From contig CALYLX010000117.1 of assembly GCA_944990035.1 (NCBI GenBank), positions 186,001 through 250,000 of the forward strand: a stretch of 64,000 bases of DNA. The letters are read 5' to 3'. Every line of letters begins with the position of its first letter. Positions within the stretch are counted from its first letter, which is position 1. The notes under the pieces were generated by a model that was given only the letters and a program-made list of their open reading frames with translations, had not been told where the DNA came from and did no database searches. Positions 1 through 13,022 of the stretch are shown here, piece by piece. The position numbers and the translations under genes were made by a program. This DNA comes from Clitopilus passeckerianus (lineage: Eukaryota > Basidiomycota > Agaricomycetes > Agaricales > Entolomataceae).

Positions 1-1938
1 TCGTCTCATTCACGGCTCTCAAGATATTTGTCACCCTCGACAAATCACTCTGTCCCGCCAAAGTTGAACCCGGTAACGCAGGGGTTGAGAACGACAAAGG
101 CGAAGTCGGCAAATACGTCGAATAACCCATCCCCGCATTAGCGTTTGCCGTAGACCGCGAGAGTACAGTCGAATCCGACATGACAGACGGAGCGTAATTG
201 CCATAGTTTGGTGGGGCGGGCGAGGAAGGGAGCGACATGGAAGTTGAAGATCGGAAACCAAAGTTCAGATGAGTCGGGAGTCGTAGTAGGGAGTTCGAGG
301 AGGAAGAGAGGGACCGTACCGCTGCTGCTTCCCGCCGTTTTATGATTCTCTCAGAGAGTACGCAGATCCTCTGCCATTGGTCGATGAGTGATGGGAGGCG
401 TGTTCGGATTGAACTGTGTCGGGGGATAAGTTTTGTTCTTTCGAATGGGAGCGAGGATACATACGAGACTTTATCCTCTAGATCGGAGGGTACACTCATC
501 TCCTCTACCCTATCCACTTTCTTGCTTGCACTTTCTTCGTCTAAACTGACTGGCGTATTCTTCCTCCACGCTTCAAACGAGGCTTCGGTTAGGAATACCT
601 GCAGGAGGCCGTCCATAGAAATAATCGGGTGGTTTCTGTTGATAAATATCGTTAGAGAGCTTCTCAAGGTAAATTCATTGAACTTGCATGATAAATGTAA
701 GGGATCGCTGGAGTCCCCTCCTCCGTTGCTCAAGGAAATGCTCGTCCGCAGCCACACGTTTTGGCGGGAGAGCAGGGAATAGTCGGAAGGGATACCTCCG
801 CGTCAGGCAGTCCCATAAAAATGCAAATTCAGAGTATCTTCTGGTAACAACACCACGCTACAACGCCAGAATTAGGTTAAGTTGACATTCAGAGCAGCAA
901 GGGCTTAGGGGCGAACCTCAGTCGTGATCTCATAAACCATATATCGATTTAGAATAAATCCTTGCGCCCCAAGCAGACGGATTTTGCAGGTCTTTTGCTT
1001 CGTCCACCATTCCTTTGGCAGGCCAGTCCCAGCCAAAGATCCACCAGCTCCGGCACCTGTCGCTCGGCCGGTATAATCTCCTCCAGAAGCGAACTCATTT
1101 CCAGCCGGAGGACCACCTGGACCAACATCGTACCCATTTCTTGCGCCTGTCCCGGTGTTCCAGACGTCATCCTGCGAATACGATGGTGCAGTCGGTGGTG
1201 CAGTCGGGCGGAACTGCGAGCTATTCTGCCTTGCTGGGTATGTCGGGGTAGGGTAGGCAAAAGTAGATGTGGACGGCTGGAGGCGGAGAAGGTCGAGGGA
1301 GGGTGAGGGGAGGTCGTTGGATGCTGCGAGGGAGGCAACCTGTTCGACTGTAGCGTCTTTGCCCTGTTGGGCGAGTGCTGCCAGGGCCAGGGCGATGAAG
1401 AATTCGGCTTTGGAAACGCGTGGACGGGTGGAGACCATGTTCACGATCTGCGGAACGGGGAGAGGGGTTCAGTCATTGTATAAGATATGATAGCAGGTAA
1501 GCTAAACGATGAAGATACCAACTTTATCAACGATGGTCGCAGGCAATCCAGATGTGTTCAACACCCTCGAAAGAGCATTCACACTCGCTTCCTCTGCCAT
1601 ACCGTCGTTCGACGCAACAGCTGCAAACGCAGTATGATATATCGCAGGTGCAGTAGCATCACCTAAAGAAACCCAACCACCATCAACGAACCGAATTATC
1701 AGTTCCACAGCATTTACTCACCAAGCACCGATCCTGGAGCCCCAGCACCGGTCCCCGTTCCCATCGACTGGGTCTGTCGAGGCAACGGCGGAGGAGGAGG
1801 CGTAGGTGCAGCACTCCAGGGATCCACATCGTCGTAGACGGAATTCGCCAACGGGTTCTCATCGACAAAGCTTGCACTCAGTCCTCCGAACCCGGATGTC
1901 GCGCCGTAGCGCTGCCCTGCTCGTGGTGCGTTGAACAT
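1..1938 (-). CDS. MVP1: Sorting nexin MVP1 (3' end outside window)
   Basis: PX-BAR sorting nexin acting on endosomes in retrograde recycling and vacuolar protein sorting. The start is the ATG at 1938 (MFNAPRAGQRYG). Exon 1 ends near 1722 and an EH-like N-terminal helical region follows (YHTAFAAVASNDG...). A proline/glycine-rich linker then leads into the PX domain, which is split by introns: RYMVYEITTEV before the intron at about 905, then RRYSEFAFLWDCL and the PPKR basic motif at about 850-730, matching the PI3P-binding signature. The segment at 620-420 reads EASFEAWRKNTPVSLDEESA and continues into the helical BAR-like region (LPSLIDQWQRICVLSERI). The reading frame is still open at base 1, so the gene is cut by the window edge. 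Plus-strand frames over 342-780 are antisense to these exons. Identity is strong; exact splice sites are inferred. Confidence 0.88.
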
Positions 1939-2250
1939 CGTCTTATACTAATTATGAGAAAATGCGAGGCAACTCTGGTAGAAAGGGAAAGAGATGGGTA
2001 TCCGTGTAATCCCCAGCGTCTGGGGTCTCAGCGAGGCTGCGTGGTTCAAGGTCAAGGCTACGCGGGCTTGATGATGCTGCGATACCTGATTTGGTAACGA
2101 CGTTTGACGTTTCGACATGATGCTCGCTCTTTCCTCAATCATACCAAAATATCCGGTGGTTAAAAAGGAAATGGTATTCTGAATATTATGCTAAAACCAC
2201 TAAGCACCCTACTAATCGTATCAAATTCGCAGTCCATTTCAGTCCACCCC
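1939..2250. other. Intergenic: MVP1 promoter and PMT4 3' region
   Basis: Both flanking genes are on the minus strand, so this gap must hold the MVP1 promoter and the PMT4 polyadenylation region. I see no clear TATA box and no coding potential. Confidence 0.5.
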
Positions 2251-5064
2251 TCAGGCATCATTCGTCTTCTTCGCAGCAAAGTGCAGAGTCCAGGTGTTGA
2301 GTAAGCGCTTGCTGTTAACTTCCTCACCAGTCAATCTGCAGAATCTTTGTTAGCAACTGGTAATAGAAGTTAAAAGTGGGATTGACATACCCTGGTGTTC
2401 CGTAAGTCAAAGGTGCAAGGTATCCGAACATCCAAGCCATCAGGACGTTGAAAACGACAACAATGATGGGTCCCTTGAGACCGAGGTCGCTATACTGAGA
2501 GGGCTTGGCCGCGGTGGTTGGGCCTCTAACAGATATAGGGTAGTTGATTGTCTCGCTGAGAACAAAGTTGAGGACTGCGCCAGCAATCATGGCAGAGGCG
2601 AGGTGAGAGGGAAGGTAGTGATGGATGAAAAGCTGACGGTTGAAGAGGAAGAAGGGGAAGTAGTGAACAGCCCAGACAAGGAAGAAGAATCCGGCGTTGT
2701 TCCAGAGACGGTTGCGGACCTCTACAATGACGGTGTCATTAGAAGGTCAAAGTCGAGATAAAGAGTAGAGGTTCTTACCATCGGGAATAGGATCGAATCT
2801 CCTTCTCCTTGCAATCAAGTCTGCGCCGAGCATACCAACGTAAATGCTCAGAGCGACCAAGCATGTCCACCAACCGACAAGATTACCAACAAGGTAGATC
2901 TGCTTCTGACCATCATTCTGGGTCCAGAAGGAAATACCGGTAAGTACGAAAGGCCAGTTGATGGGCCCACTGGCGTAAGGGTGGGAGGCAGTCAAACCGG
3001 CATTGTGTTGCATCATCAGGAGTTGCAGTTCAGCGAACTTCTTGAAGAAGTTCATGCTCTTGGGCTCCTTCTTGGGGGCTTGCTCAACACGGAGCATGGG
3101 GTCGTAACCAACTAGGCGAGAGAAAAGTCAACAACTAGATAGCAAGGAGTAGTTTGGCCACATACACTCATCTTCCATGATATTCTCAACGAACCAGGTA
3201 GCGGTCCTCTCAGCGGCATTCTTGTTGCCGTTAATTTCTTGTTGCTTGAATGCCCAGTCAGGGAGTGTCCCACTGTGTGTCCAGAGAGAAACACGAGTAG
3301 GAACATGGACGAGCCTGAAGTATCCGCTCTTGGTCTTCCAGATATTGCCGTCATATCCATCGAGCAATGACAAGGTGAAAAGCGTATCGTTATGCCTGGA
3401 ATGATCATTCTTGGGCCAAGTAGTGAACTCTTGGTTGGTAGGCATGAGAGAAGAGGCAACATCATGGGTCAACAAGTAGGTCTGGGTGTTGACGTGGAGG
3501 AGTTGGATGACATCGTTGTGACGAACGACGCGACCACGTCCACTTTCAGGAAGGGCCTTAGTTGGGACGACTTGCCAGTGGTTGTTGGTATCGTTATGGG
3601 CATAGCCGGTAACCTGTTGGCCCTGGCTAGAAATACGGCCGTCTTCGTAGGTCAGGGGGTATTTCTCAATGTGTGAATGAAGGAAGACTTTGGAGTCCTT
3701 GTGCTTGATCGTAATGGTGTCATAGTAGCGTATTTCTATGGTTGAATTTATTAGAAAGGGTTACATATCCAGGGGAAAACTGCTTACCGTGGCTGTTCAA
3801 CAGCATCTCATTACCCAAAAGAGTCTCTTGGAAGGCGGGGCTCATGAAAGTGTCACCAGATCCGGAGTGAGTGAGAATGGCAAAATGAACATAGAAGAAA
3901 GAGAGGTAGATGATGAAGGGAACAAGGATTAGACCAACAGCACGTGCGGAGAAGTGCTTCCAGAAGATATCCTGTTTGCTAATTAGCAAGGGCTTTTACA
4001 AAAGCTGGACGGAAATCCTCACAATAGAGGGGTTCCTCCTAATATCAAGGATATCCCAAAGGTCAATAAGAACGGCAATGCCGATAGCAAAGACAGTCAA
4101 GATTCCATTGACTTTAGAGCCCCAAGTGCAAGCCATAGTAACACCAGTGGCAACTAGCCAAGTCCACCATTCGGAGCTGAATGCTCTGCGAGGGTGTCAA
4201 ACCCAGCATATGCACTAGATATGCAGGTACTTACAGGTAACGAAGCTTCCTAAAACGGATGTAGCAATACATGGTAAGGGCCATGAAGAATATGAGAGTT
4301 GCATCGAGAAGGATGAGACGGGACTGTGTGATGTGTCCGTTATCTATAAGAGTCGCATAAGCCTAGGTATCATGGTATCCAAAATGAATCCACGTACCAA
4401 ACAGAATCAATGAAGCTGAGAATGCAGCGATAACGGTAGAATAACCGCTCTCCTTCATAATGGCATAAACAACTGGTACCGTCAAACTGCCCAAAACAGC
4501 TGGCAAGGCACGCATTCCAACGAAGGGTACGTGTGCGTCCGTGTAGTTGTCACCGATATTTTCAAAGTGGAATTGCCCATCAAAACCAACGAACCAGCCA
4601 GCTAGCCCGAACAGAAGTTTTGCAAAAGGTGGATGGACGTCGAAGTAGTATTCCCGGGAGATGTACCAAGCAGCGAATTTGCCGAAATGCACCTCATCGA
4701 AGCTGTTGAATATGGTTGTTCAATGGAACGTATACAAGGTAGAACGAAAGTGACATACACAACTTGGTCTGGGTGGTTGATTTTGTAGAAGCGCAGAGCA
4801 AATGCCAGGATTGTCAGTATAGAGATGACAATGACACTGCCTGTATGAGTTTCGAGCCATAGTTCAATCTGGTTCCTGTTTTTCTAGCGAACACGTTCTA
4901 GCGTCAATTGACCTTGCCCTCGTGGTCGAGATTGAACGCGTTCAACATACCGGGTTCTGATAAATTGCACGAGCAGGCTCATCGTCTTGACCATTGTCAA
5001 TGAAGCCGCTCGGCGAAGAGGGGCCAGCCACAGGCTGTTTCTGCCGTTGCCGCAGACTCGCCAT
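2251..5064 (-). CDS. PMT4: Dolichyl-phosphate-mannose--protein mannosyltransferase, PMT4 type
   Basis: GT39 enzyme that transfers mannose from dolichyl-phosphate-mannose to Ser/Thr of secretory proteins in the ER lumen. The start at 5064 (MASLRQRQKQ) gives a short cytosolic tail before the first membrane span (SVIVISILTILAFALRF). The loop-1 acidic motif FDEVHFGKFA is restored by splicing at about 4695, followed by YYFDVHPPFAKLL. The central lumenal region has MIR-like repeats (LLTHDVAS, FRLVHVPTRVSLWTH, DWAFKQQEINGNKN), then C-terminal spans ending ETINYPISVRGPTTAAKPSQY. The last exon, after an intron with a CTAAC branch site, gives GLTGEEVNSKRLLN and the stop at 2251. The QQEINGNKN and ETINYPIS segments resemble PMT4 more than PMT1 or PMT2 enzymes as I remember them; the subfamily is less certain than the family. 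At least eight introns are needed. Confidence 0.85.
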
Positions 5065-5461
5065 TGAGGAGGAAGAGAGTTAGTGAAATCACAACTTCGC
5101 GTTGGCTGCCACGAACTACTTTGCTTAGGTAAGCCGCTGTTGATTGTCGGCCTTTCGTCGGCACAAGCCAAGGACGATCTGGCAGAGGCAATTGGCCTTT
5201 TCGACGTGTTCAATTCCAAAAGATATCTGATTGGATGCAAGCAAAGCTATAAACAACGAACAGCTCGGTAGCTTCGTATTAAGCGAAATTAGCAGTTCCA
5301 AAGATAAGTGAATAAAGTAAGGAGGGCGGCGAGGATCAAGGAGTTGGTACTAATACTAGACCACTAAAGACGGACGAGAGGGAATGGATTCCATAAACTT
5401 GTACACAGCAGAGGCAGAAAGAAAACCGAGAAGAAGAGGTATTGAGAAAGTAAGAAGGTAT
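5065..5461. other. Intergenic: PMT4 promoter / 3' end of FAR1-like gene
   Basis: Both flanking genes are on the minus strand. Short open frames here (such as 5083-5271) look like chance. No TATA box is obvious. Confidence 0.45.
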
Positions 5462-8400
5462 GCTAATCACGAGATACCCAATCAGTACTGCGAGAGACCA
5501 GCTCGATAGAGTTGTCCGTTGTCCAGAAAAGACGTTCCGTTGCACTTCGGCCACTCCAGCTCTTTTGATCACGAAGGATCATCGCCTGAGGAAAATTATT
5601 GCGTTAGTACAGAGATTTACGAACAAGTTGCCGCATACTGACCTGCTGGGCACCGAAGTTCCGTTGATCATGTGCGAAGAGTTCGACATTATCGTCTAAA
5701 GCCTCCGTCAAAATTTGCAGATCCTGCAAGATAGCTTGCATCGCGCGGACAGCAGCAATATTGAGAAGGTCCTTGCGATTTCTTGCAGTAACTCCATTTC
5801 CATTTTGAGGTGCGAGTGAGCGCGAGATGTTCTGCAGAACAGTCTGCAGAATACGCCTGGTTTCGCCCATGATCTTCTGTGCTTGTGGGAAGTTCCTCCT
5901 CGATACCAGCACTAGAGCGCGCGTAATCATGTCGGAGGCCAAAAGCTCCATTCGGCGTCGCACGATGACTGGGTCAGAGACTGGCGGAGCAACACGAGGC
6001 GTGTTACTTGAAGGGAGCAGCGTGACGGTGAGCAAAACAGGATGGACCAGCCGTGTAACGTTCTTGGAGGCGGCAGGATCGAAGAACGATCCATCCACCT
6101 CAACGACTGGCACCTCGTCAATCATACCGGACATCATGCCTGATGCAAAGTCAGAGTCGTCCTCGATGCTAAGGTCTTCCAATCCCAGACTGCGGACATA
6201 CTGATCCGTTGCGTTCAATTGGCGTTGACGGGCCTTTTGTGCTTGCACCTGCCTTTGGACGTCGGTATTATCAAGCTCGAGCTCAACAAGCATCTCCTTC
6301 CTTTCGCCATATCGCAATTCACCTACGTCGACATCAACGTTTTGACCGTCGGATGAGAGGATGGAGGAGGGCCCGCCAGAGACTTTCCGGATCTTGAATC
6401 GGTTGCCGTCCACCACCTTCATGTGCAATTTCATATTGAGCAACCCAATGGACATCATGCCTCCAACACATCCGGCGACGCAATCCCTGAGGTCATACCA
6501 ATCCTTGACGAAAGTATATGTTCCACTGGTGTGATTGGACATCAGCCAGAGAGAGGCTGGATCATGGGATCGACCATAGCCGAAAGAGTGTATGGGGACA
6601 TTGGCCGCTTCTGCTCGAGCGAGAACCAGGTCCATTTGGGCACGTCGCGTGCTTTCCGCAGCATCACTAACAAGCACCATACCTGAGATTGGGTTACGCG
6701 CTTTTCGTTGAAGGACAACATCAAGACCTGCCAGACTTCTTCAGCCAAGTAATGACAGACGGGTCAAGATGCTCACCATGGTTAACAGCCGTCACAACGT
6801 CGGTTTTCTCGTCTTTCGATCCTCGGACCAAAAATTCGTCCTGTCCATCCTCGAGGTATACACCAATTTGGTCTATGAATTTTTCCAGCCTAGCTCGGCT
6901 CCGGGCTTTGCTTGGATTGAGGAATGGCGTTTTTCTGACTTTACCGGCCGGTCCGACCTCGAAAGTCACCAAGCTCAATCGATCCCTGTTGGACAACGAT
7001 GCAAGCATGAAGTCCAAAGTCGTCCGGATAACCCTAATTTTAAGTTGCGCCGTGCTAGGAACAGCGGTTGGTGGGGGCAAAGATATCACAAGAATCAAAT
7101 CCGTCGGCGGGTGAGGAAGGGGCGTGAGCGAGTTTGAAGGTCCAGAGGAGGTGTAGGGAGTAACGAGTGATGTTGGCGAATCATATGTGCTTGCTTCATC
7201 GCCTTCACCCAATGGTGAAAGTTTATTGTGCGAGACCTGATGTCGCAGTGGCATTGAGCCATGTGAGGTGGAAGAGGACAATGTAGACCGGGATGAGCCG
7301 TTCAGAAGGCTGTCCGTCGTACTAACCGTGGTCGTCTGTGTTCCACCACTCAACATTCGCATTGCTTTCTGACTTCCTCCAAATTCCTCCATGCCCAACG
7401 ATCGTGTAGGTTCTTGGGCCGGTGGGGGGGCATTGTGTGCCTGGAAGGAGTTGACGAGGTTTTGAATGTTATTTTTCCATGCTTCCAGAGAGCCCCGTTC
7501 CTTGAAGATAAGGATAAATGAGGCCAGTTCGTCTTCCATGTCGATTGTGAGGCTCATTTCTCCTGCAGCCGAAGAAGCTGTCACATGTTTGATATGGCGG
7601 ACGTAAATTCGACCTTTAAGCCGCAAGACACCTTTTGCGGGGCTTGAGCTGGAAAGAGACGATCCTTCGGATGCGGTAGAGAGAAGGCGTCCGAGTCCAC
7701 GCTTCTTCTCCTCTACAACGCAGATAATGGCTTCTTTGAACAAGTATACGTAGAATTCGCGTATCGCAGAGTCGCGTCGAACTGAAAGCAGATCATACAT
7801 CTGCAATGGTCCAAGGTCTGATAGGGGGTGTCCTTTCCAATCAATGATGCGGTTTCGTAGGTCCTCTGTGATAGCGCTAAATGGCGAGTCGTCTTCATGT
7901 TGGAAGACAGATGCCGGCTGATACGAATCGTGGCCATTGGAAGATGCAGAGTAGTGGGGGTGCTCTTGTGGCTGTGGTAGTGCCTGGTTATCGTACTGAC
8001 GGGAGTCATGGTCATACTGGGAATGTTGCTGTTGGTGTTGCTGCTGGCGTTGGCGCGGGAGAGCCACTGGATCCGGGTGAGGGCTAGAATGTCCAGAGCT
8101 GGCTTCATGCTTAGGATGGTGCCCATTGCTGCGCCCATAGCTCTCATTCATGACAGGTCCAGGGACGTTCCCGGGACGTTTGCCGGGCAGTTCGATGATT
8201 ACAATACATGTGAGAGGTTGATTAGGATCGCTTGTTCGAGTGAGGGAAGAAAATTCGGGTCGGACTTGGATCGATGGTGCAACGATATACTGAGAGTGTT
8301 CGCCACCTGCGCCGCCCGACCTGACAGAAGGAGCGTGGTCAATGGGGTCGTCGTCGTTCGGGTTATAGGGTACGGGCTTGCTACGCCCGGTTACTGGGGT

Positions 8401-9160
8401 ATCGCGTCCTGGGTATAGAGAGGCGGCCTTCGAATCGCCCATCCCGGTCAGAGCAGCCAATTCTATGAGTTCATATGTCAATGTATGGTCCAACTGTGCA
8501 GAAAATCTATTCACTGTTGGATTTTCCTCCATCCCCATCGCCCACCTTCATCGGCCGTCGACATACGCCGCAGACGCCTAGATTTGACTTTCGCGGCACA
8601 GTCCCTCTGGCTTGGCTTGGGGGTGGTCCGTAAACTGCAGTAAAGCATGCCTACGTGGTTGTTGTTAGTTAAGACGATATGAGCGGCTGGAAATGAAATA
8701 TGAATGATACCTCATGAAGAGCATGACCACACTCTGGGACGATATGTGGCTTTTCGCCAGGTAGCCGAAAACTGAAGCTCAGAGGCTCCAAACAGACAGG
8801 GCACTCTGCTTCGTCGTCCATATTCTCGCGAGACGACACGACGGGTAACGGCGGGGTATGCATGTTGGAATATGGATGTAAGGAATGACTCTTTTCACTA
8901 GAAGTTGTGGCTGAGGAAACCGAATAGGCAGAATGAATAGATGGCGCTTTATTGGCTGCTTGCTTTCGAAAAACTGTTTGAAAAGACTTGAAGGAAGGTT
9001 TAGTCGTCGGGGACGGTACGCTCGGGGGCGAAGGGGCAAGGCGTGGGGAGATGTAGGTTGGAGTGAGAGGGACTTGATTCAAGTTGTTGGAATGATCGGA
9101 GGGAGTTGGCGAGTCTCGATGATTCCTCGACAGCCAACTGGCTGCAGAACCTGATTTCAT
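5462..9160 (-). CDS. RING-PH-vWA scaffold protein, Far1/Ste5 class
   Basis: About 1,160 residues in five exons (roughly 9160-8711, 8650-8546, 8493-6777, 6727-5643, 5585-5462). The N-terminus is Ser/Pro-rich. A RING-H2 finger at about residues 117-178 has CPVC, then CGHALHEAC, then CGVC in the next exon. A PH domain lies at about 390-520 (FYVYLFKEAIICVVEE ... SLEAWKNNIQNLV). A vWA fold spans about 665-860 (LILVISLPPP, MVLVSDAAE, VPIHSFGYG) and is followed by a helical C-terminal region. The RING spacing and the RING-PH-vWA order match yeast Far1 and Ste5. Published comparative work on these scaffolds describes a single Far1-like protein in basidiomycetes, so this is probably that orthologue. 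In yeast these proteins bind G-beta-gamma and organise pheromone MAPK signalling and polarity; the role here is inferred. An alternative would be an unrelated vWA ubiquitin ligase. Confidence 0.8.
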
Positions 9161-10111
9161 GAACTACTGACAGTCGCTTTTCTGACCGAAAAGATGGAAA
9201 AAATTGGGACCCGTCAATGGAAAGTTCAGTGACCCTCGTAGCAGCAATTTAGCATCTTTGATGGCCTGCACGTCGCTTCCCACAATCCATATACATATTT
9301 GCCTCACATTCCCCATTCAAATTACACGCAAAAAATACTACATTTAAAGAGCAACGGTTGCCTAAATCATCGCAATTTGTAGCCCAGCCCTTGTCTCTGG
9401 AGATATTTTGACCGTGTCACTACTCCGTTCTGTCAGGCATGTGTCCGCTGTTTCCTTTTTTTGATCCCCCCATCATCTTCGGGCTGGCCGCGTGCTACCT
9501 AGTTTCCCATCTCTGTTGGCTTCTGCAGTTCTTGATACCGACTAGACCAAATTGGGAGCCAACCCTTCTCAGGAAATACCGGATTTTTTTCGTGCGAGTG
9601 CTGGCATTCTCAATGATCCTGAGCAAATCAGAGAGGAAGTACAGCCTCCAGCGTAACCACTACGACAGATGTGGAATATCATGATTTGTTCGACAGATTA
9701 TCAACTGTCTTCCATATCTGACGTACCTTCCAATGGCTATCACTCAAGAAAAACATATGTTGACGGTGATCCCGACGTCACGACTTCAACATTCGGTCGG
9801 GAAATTCGGACACAGAGGTATCTGTATGATACGCATCTTCTCAGCATGAGAACAGTCGGGGCCAGAGTTTGGGTCCATTCACGAACCTGATTTCAAGGTG
9901 TGAATGTACATCCAATCCTTTGGAAGGAGATGACACTTGCCACCAGGCGTAATGCATCAGTAAGCTCCGCAGACTCCCTTCAAGCCTCACTAAGCCCAGT
10001 GTAATACTCAAAAGTAAGCTAGTTCGGAACCCTATATAGATCCCCACCTTTATACGGATAAACTATCAATCTCGCAGTACCTTATCTGATTATCTCTCAA
10101 AGAAAGCCGAA
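9161..10111. other. Intergenic: divergent promoter region
   Basis: About 950 bases between the FAR1-like start (minus) and the DOPA dioxygenase start (plus). Short open frames at 9439-9890 lack any recognisable protein character. A TATA-like element lies close to the right-hand gene. Confidence 0.5.
10033..10038 (+). promoter_or_regulatory. TATA-like element
   Basis: TATATA about 74 bases upstream of the ATG at 10112, a normal spacing for a fungal core promoter with a short 5' UTR. It is flanked by a CT-rich leader. Confidence 0.45.
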
Positions 10112-10889
10112 ATGTCAACCTACAAATCGCCTCTTGAAGGTTTCGAGAACGCCGATCCTCTTCCGAACACCGTAAATGCGGACGGAAAGTCTTTATACAA
10201 CCCCCCTACCAATGTCAAGTCCTCCTCGTATGAAGAGTTCCCCAAACCAATTGACTCATCCAACAATGGGTTTGATTTCCATGGTGAGTTTGACATGGAA
10301 CTGCTTGATTATCGATGTGTAGCAGGGTATGCGGATTGTTCTGATCAGGTTCCAAGTATATTACATGCCGACGATCGAGTCTGAAATGAAGTATGCACGC
10401 GAGTTGCATGAAAGAGTTCGAAGAGAGTTCCCCGAGGTACGGACGTCTTGTCTGACAGCTGTACCTTCAGCACACAGCGTATGCAACCAGCCTACTGAAC
10501 ATCCAATCATACCCCCATAGCTCCGCATATACAGATTCTGGGAGAAACCCGTAGGTGAGTGTAGACGGACTGAAGAATATATCGAAAAACAGGTCGCTGA
10601 ATTTTCGGATCTCTAATCTTCAGGCCCTCACCCGACGGCAATGTTCGAGATTAACACTTTTACGCCACATCAAACTGGTGCTTTATTCTCCTGGTTGACT
10701 GTCAACCGGGGGCCATGCTCGTACGTGCGAACCTGTTTGTGTCTCTGGTTTACGAGCTCATTTCATACCACAAATTACAGTGTGCTGATCCATCCCAATA
10801 CGAACGATGCATTCAAGGATCATACGGAGTTGATGTCCTGGATGGGAAAGCCATGGCCTCTTCACACCAACATGTTGAAGGCCCATTGA
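10112..10889 (+). CDS. DOPA 4,5-dioxygenase family protein
   Basis: Small enzyme of the family that opens the ring of DOPA (4,5-extradiol cleavage), known from betalain formation in Amanita; many fungal members have no established substrate. Five exons give a continuous protein: 10112-10283, 10357-10436, 10521-10554, 10624-10720, 10781-10889. Family landmarks are FDFHVYY (restored across the first intron), RREFPELRIYRFW, the PVGPHPTAMFEI His motif, and VLIHPNTNDAFKDHTE near the C-terminus, which ends MLKAH. The histidines in FDFH, GPHP and LIHP are candidate metal ligands. The length (about 163 residues) fits the family. There is no signal peptide. The gene stands alone, with no obvious pathway partner beside it, so a pigment role cannot be concluded. 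Confidence 0.85.
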
Positions 10890-10986
10890 TACACCACTTA
10901 TAATATCCGTGTGGCGCTTGTGTATCTATTAAATATTAAATATTAGATGAAATGAGTATGAGAAGGAACTTCAAATTTGCAAAAAG

Positions 10987-11068
10987 TGTCCCAGGGAGGA
11001 TTCGAACTTCCGGCTTCTCGGAGTAGTCAAGCCACAACGAGATGATTTAACCACTAATCGACAAGGAC
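10987..11068 (-). tRNA. tRNA-His (GTG) with short intron
   Basis: On the minus strand an 82-base tRNA folds. The D stem GATT/AATC encloses AGTGGTTA, the anticodon stem is TCTCG/CGAGA, the loop is TTGTGGC with anticodon GTG, and the T loop is TTCGAAT. About 10 bases (CTTGACTACT) sit after position 37, where eukaryotic tRNA introns belong. The acceptor pairing GTCCTTG/CTGGGAC has one mismatch plus a G-U, and the T stem has one A-C mismatch, so a decayed copy is possible. Confidence 0.75.
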
Positions 11069-11427
11069 CTTCCCTAAATTCTATTTTATTTTAACTATAA
11101 ACCTCTTTTGCTGAGTGCAGCTCGCTTGCGCCTTTGTGCCGTCCTGACATATCCGCTTCACTTGAGTGAATGTTTCCCATTGTTTAGAATTCCGCCCAAG
11201 CTCAAAATGCGTTATCAGTCAATCAGGGCCGCATCTGACCAATCTGCCAATTTTCGCTTCCTTTACAAAGTATCGTACCATGCGGGCTATCGTTGAGGAT
11301 CCGTCCGAGCACCGCCCGGAATTCAAAAGGACGGTGATCTCAATTTCCGAGAGTTTAGACTTGTCCACCAACCAGCTACATCCACCCACCTCAGCTCAGT
11401 TTTGTCTACCTACTCCCCTAGACTCAC
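11069..11427. other. Promoter region of the cystathionine beta-synthase gene
   Basis: About 360 bases. A CCAAT box lies at 11239-11243, about 185 bases before the ATG, and a CT-rich stretch lies just upstream of the start. No coding potential is seen. Confidence 0.4.

Positions 11428-13022
<1,595 letters not shown>

Noticed and set aside
342..782. Long plus-strand frame of 146 codons
   Set aside because: It is antisense to the MVP1 exons whose minus-strand translation gives clear PX/BAR-region motifs.
905..1338. Overlapping minus and plus frames over the MVP1 linker
   Set aside because: They are shadows of the Gly/Pro/Ser-rich MVP1 coding sequence in other frames.
9439..9890. Two short plus-strand frames in the 9-10 kb gap
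   Set aside because: No signature, no splice continuity and no promoter; treated as chance.
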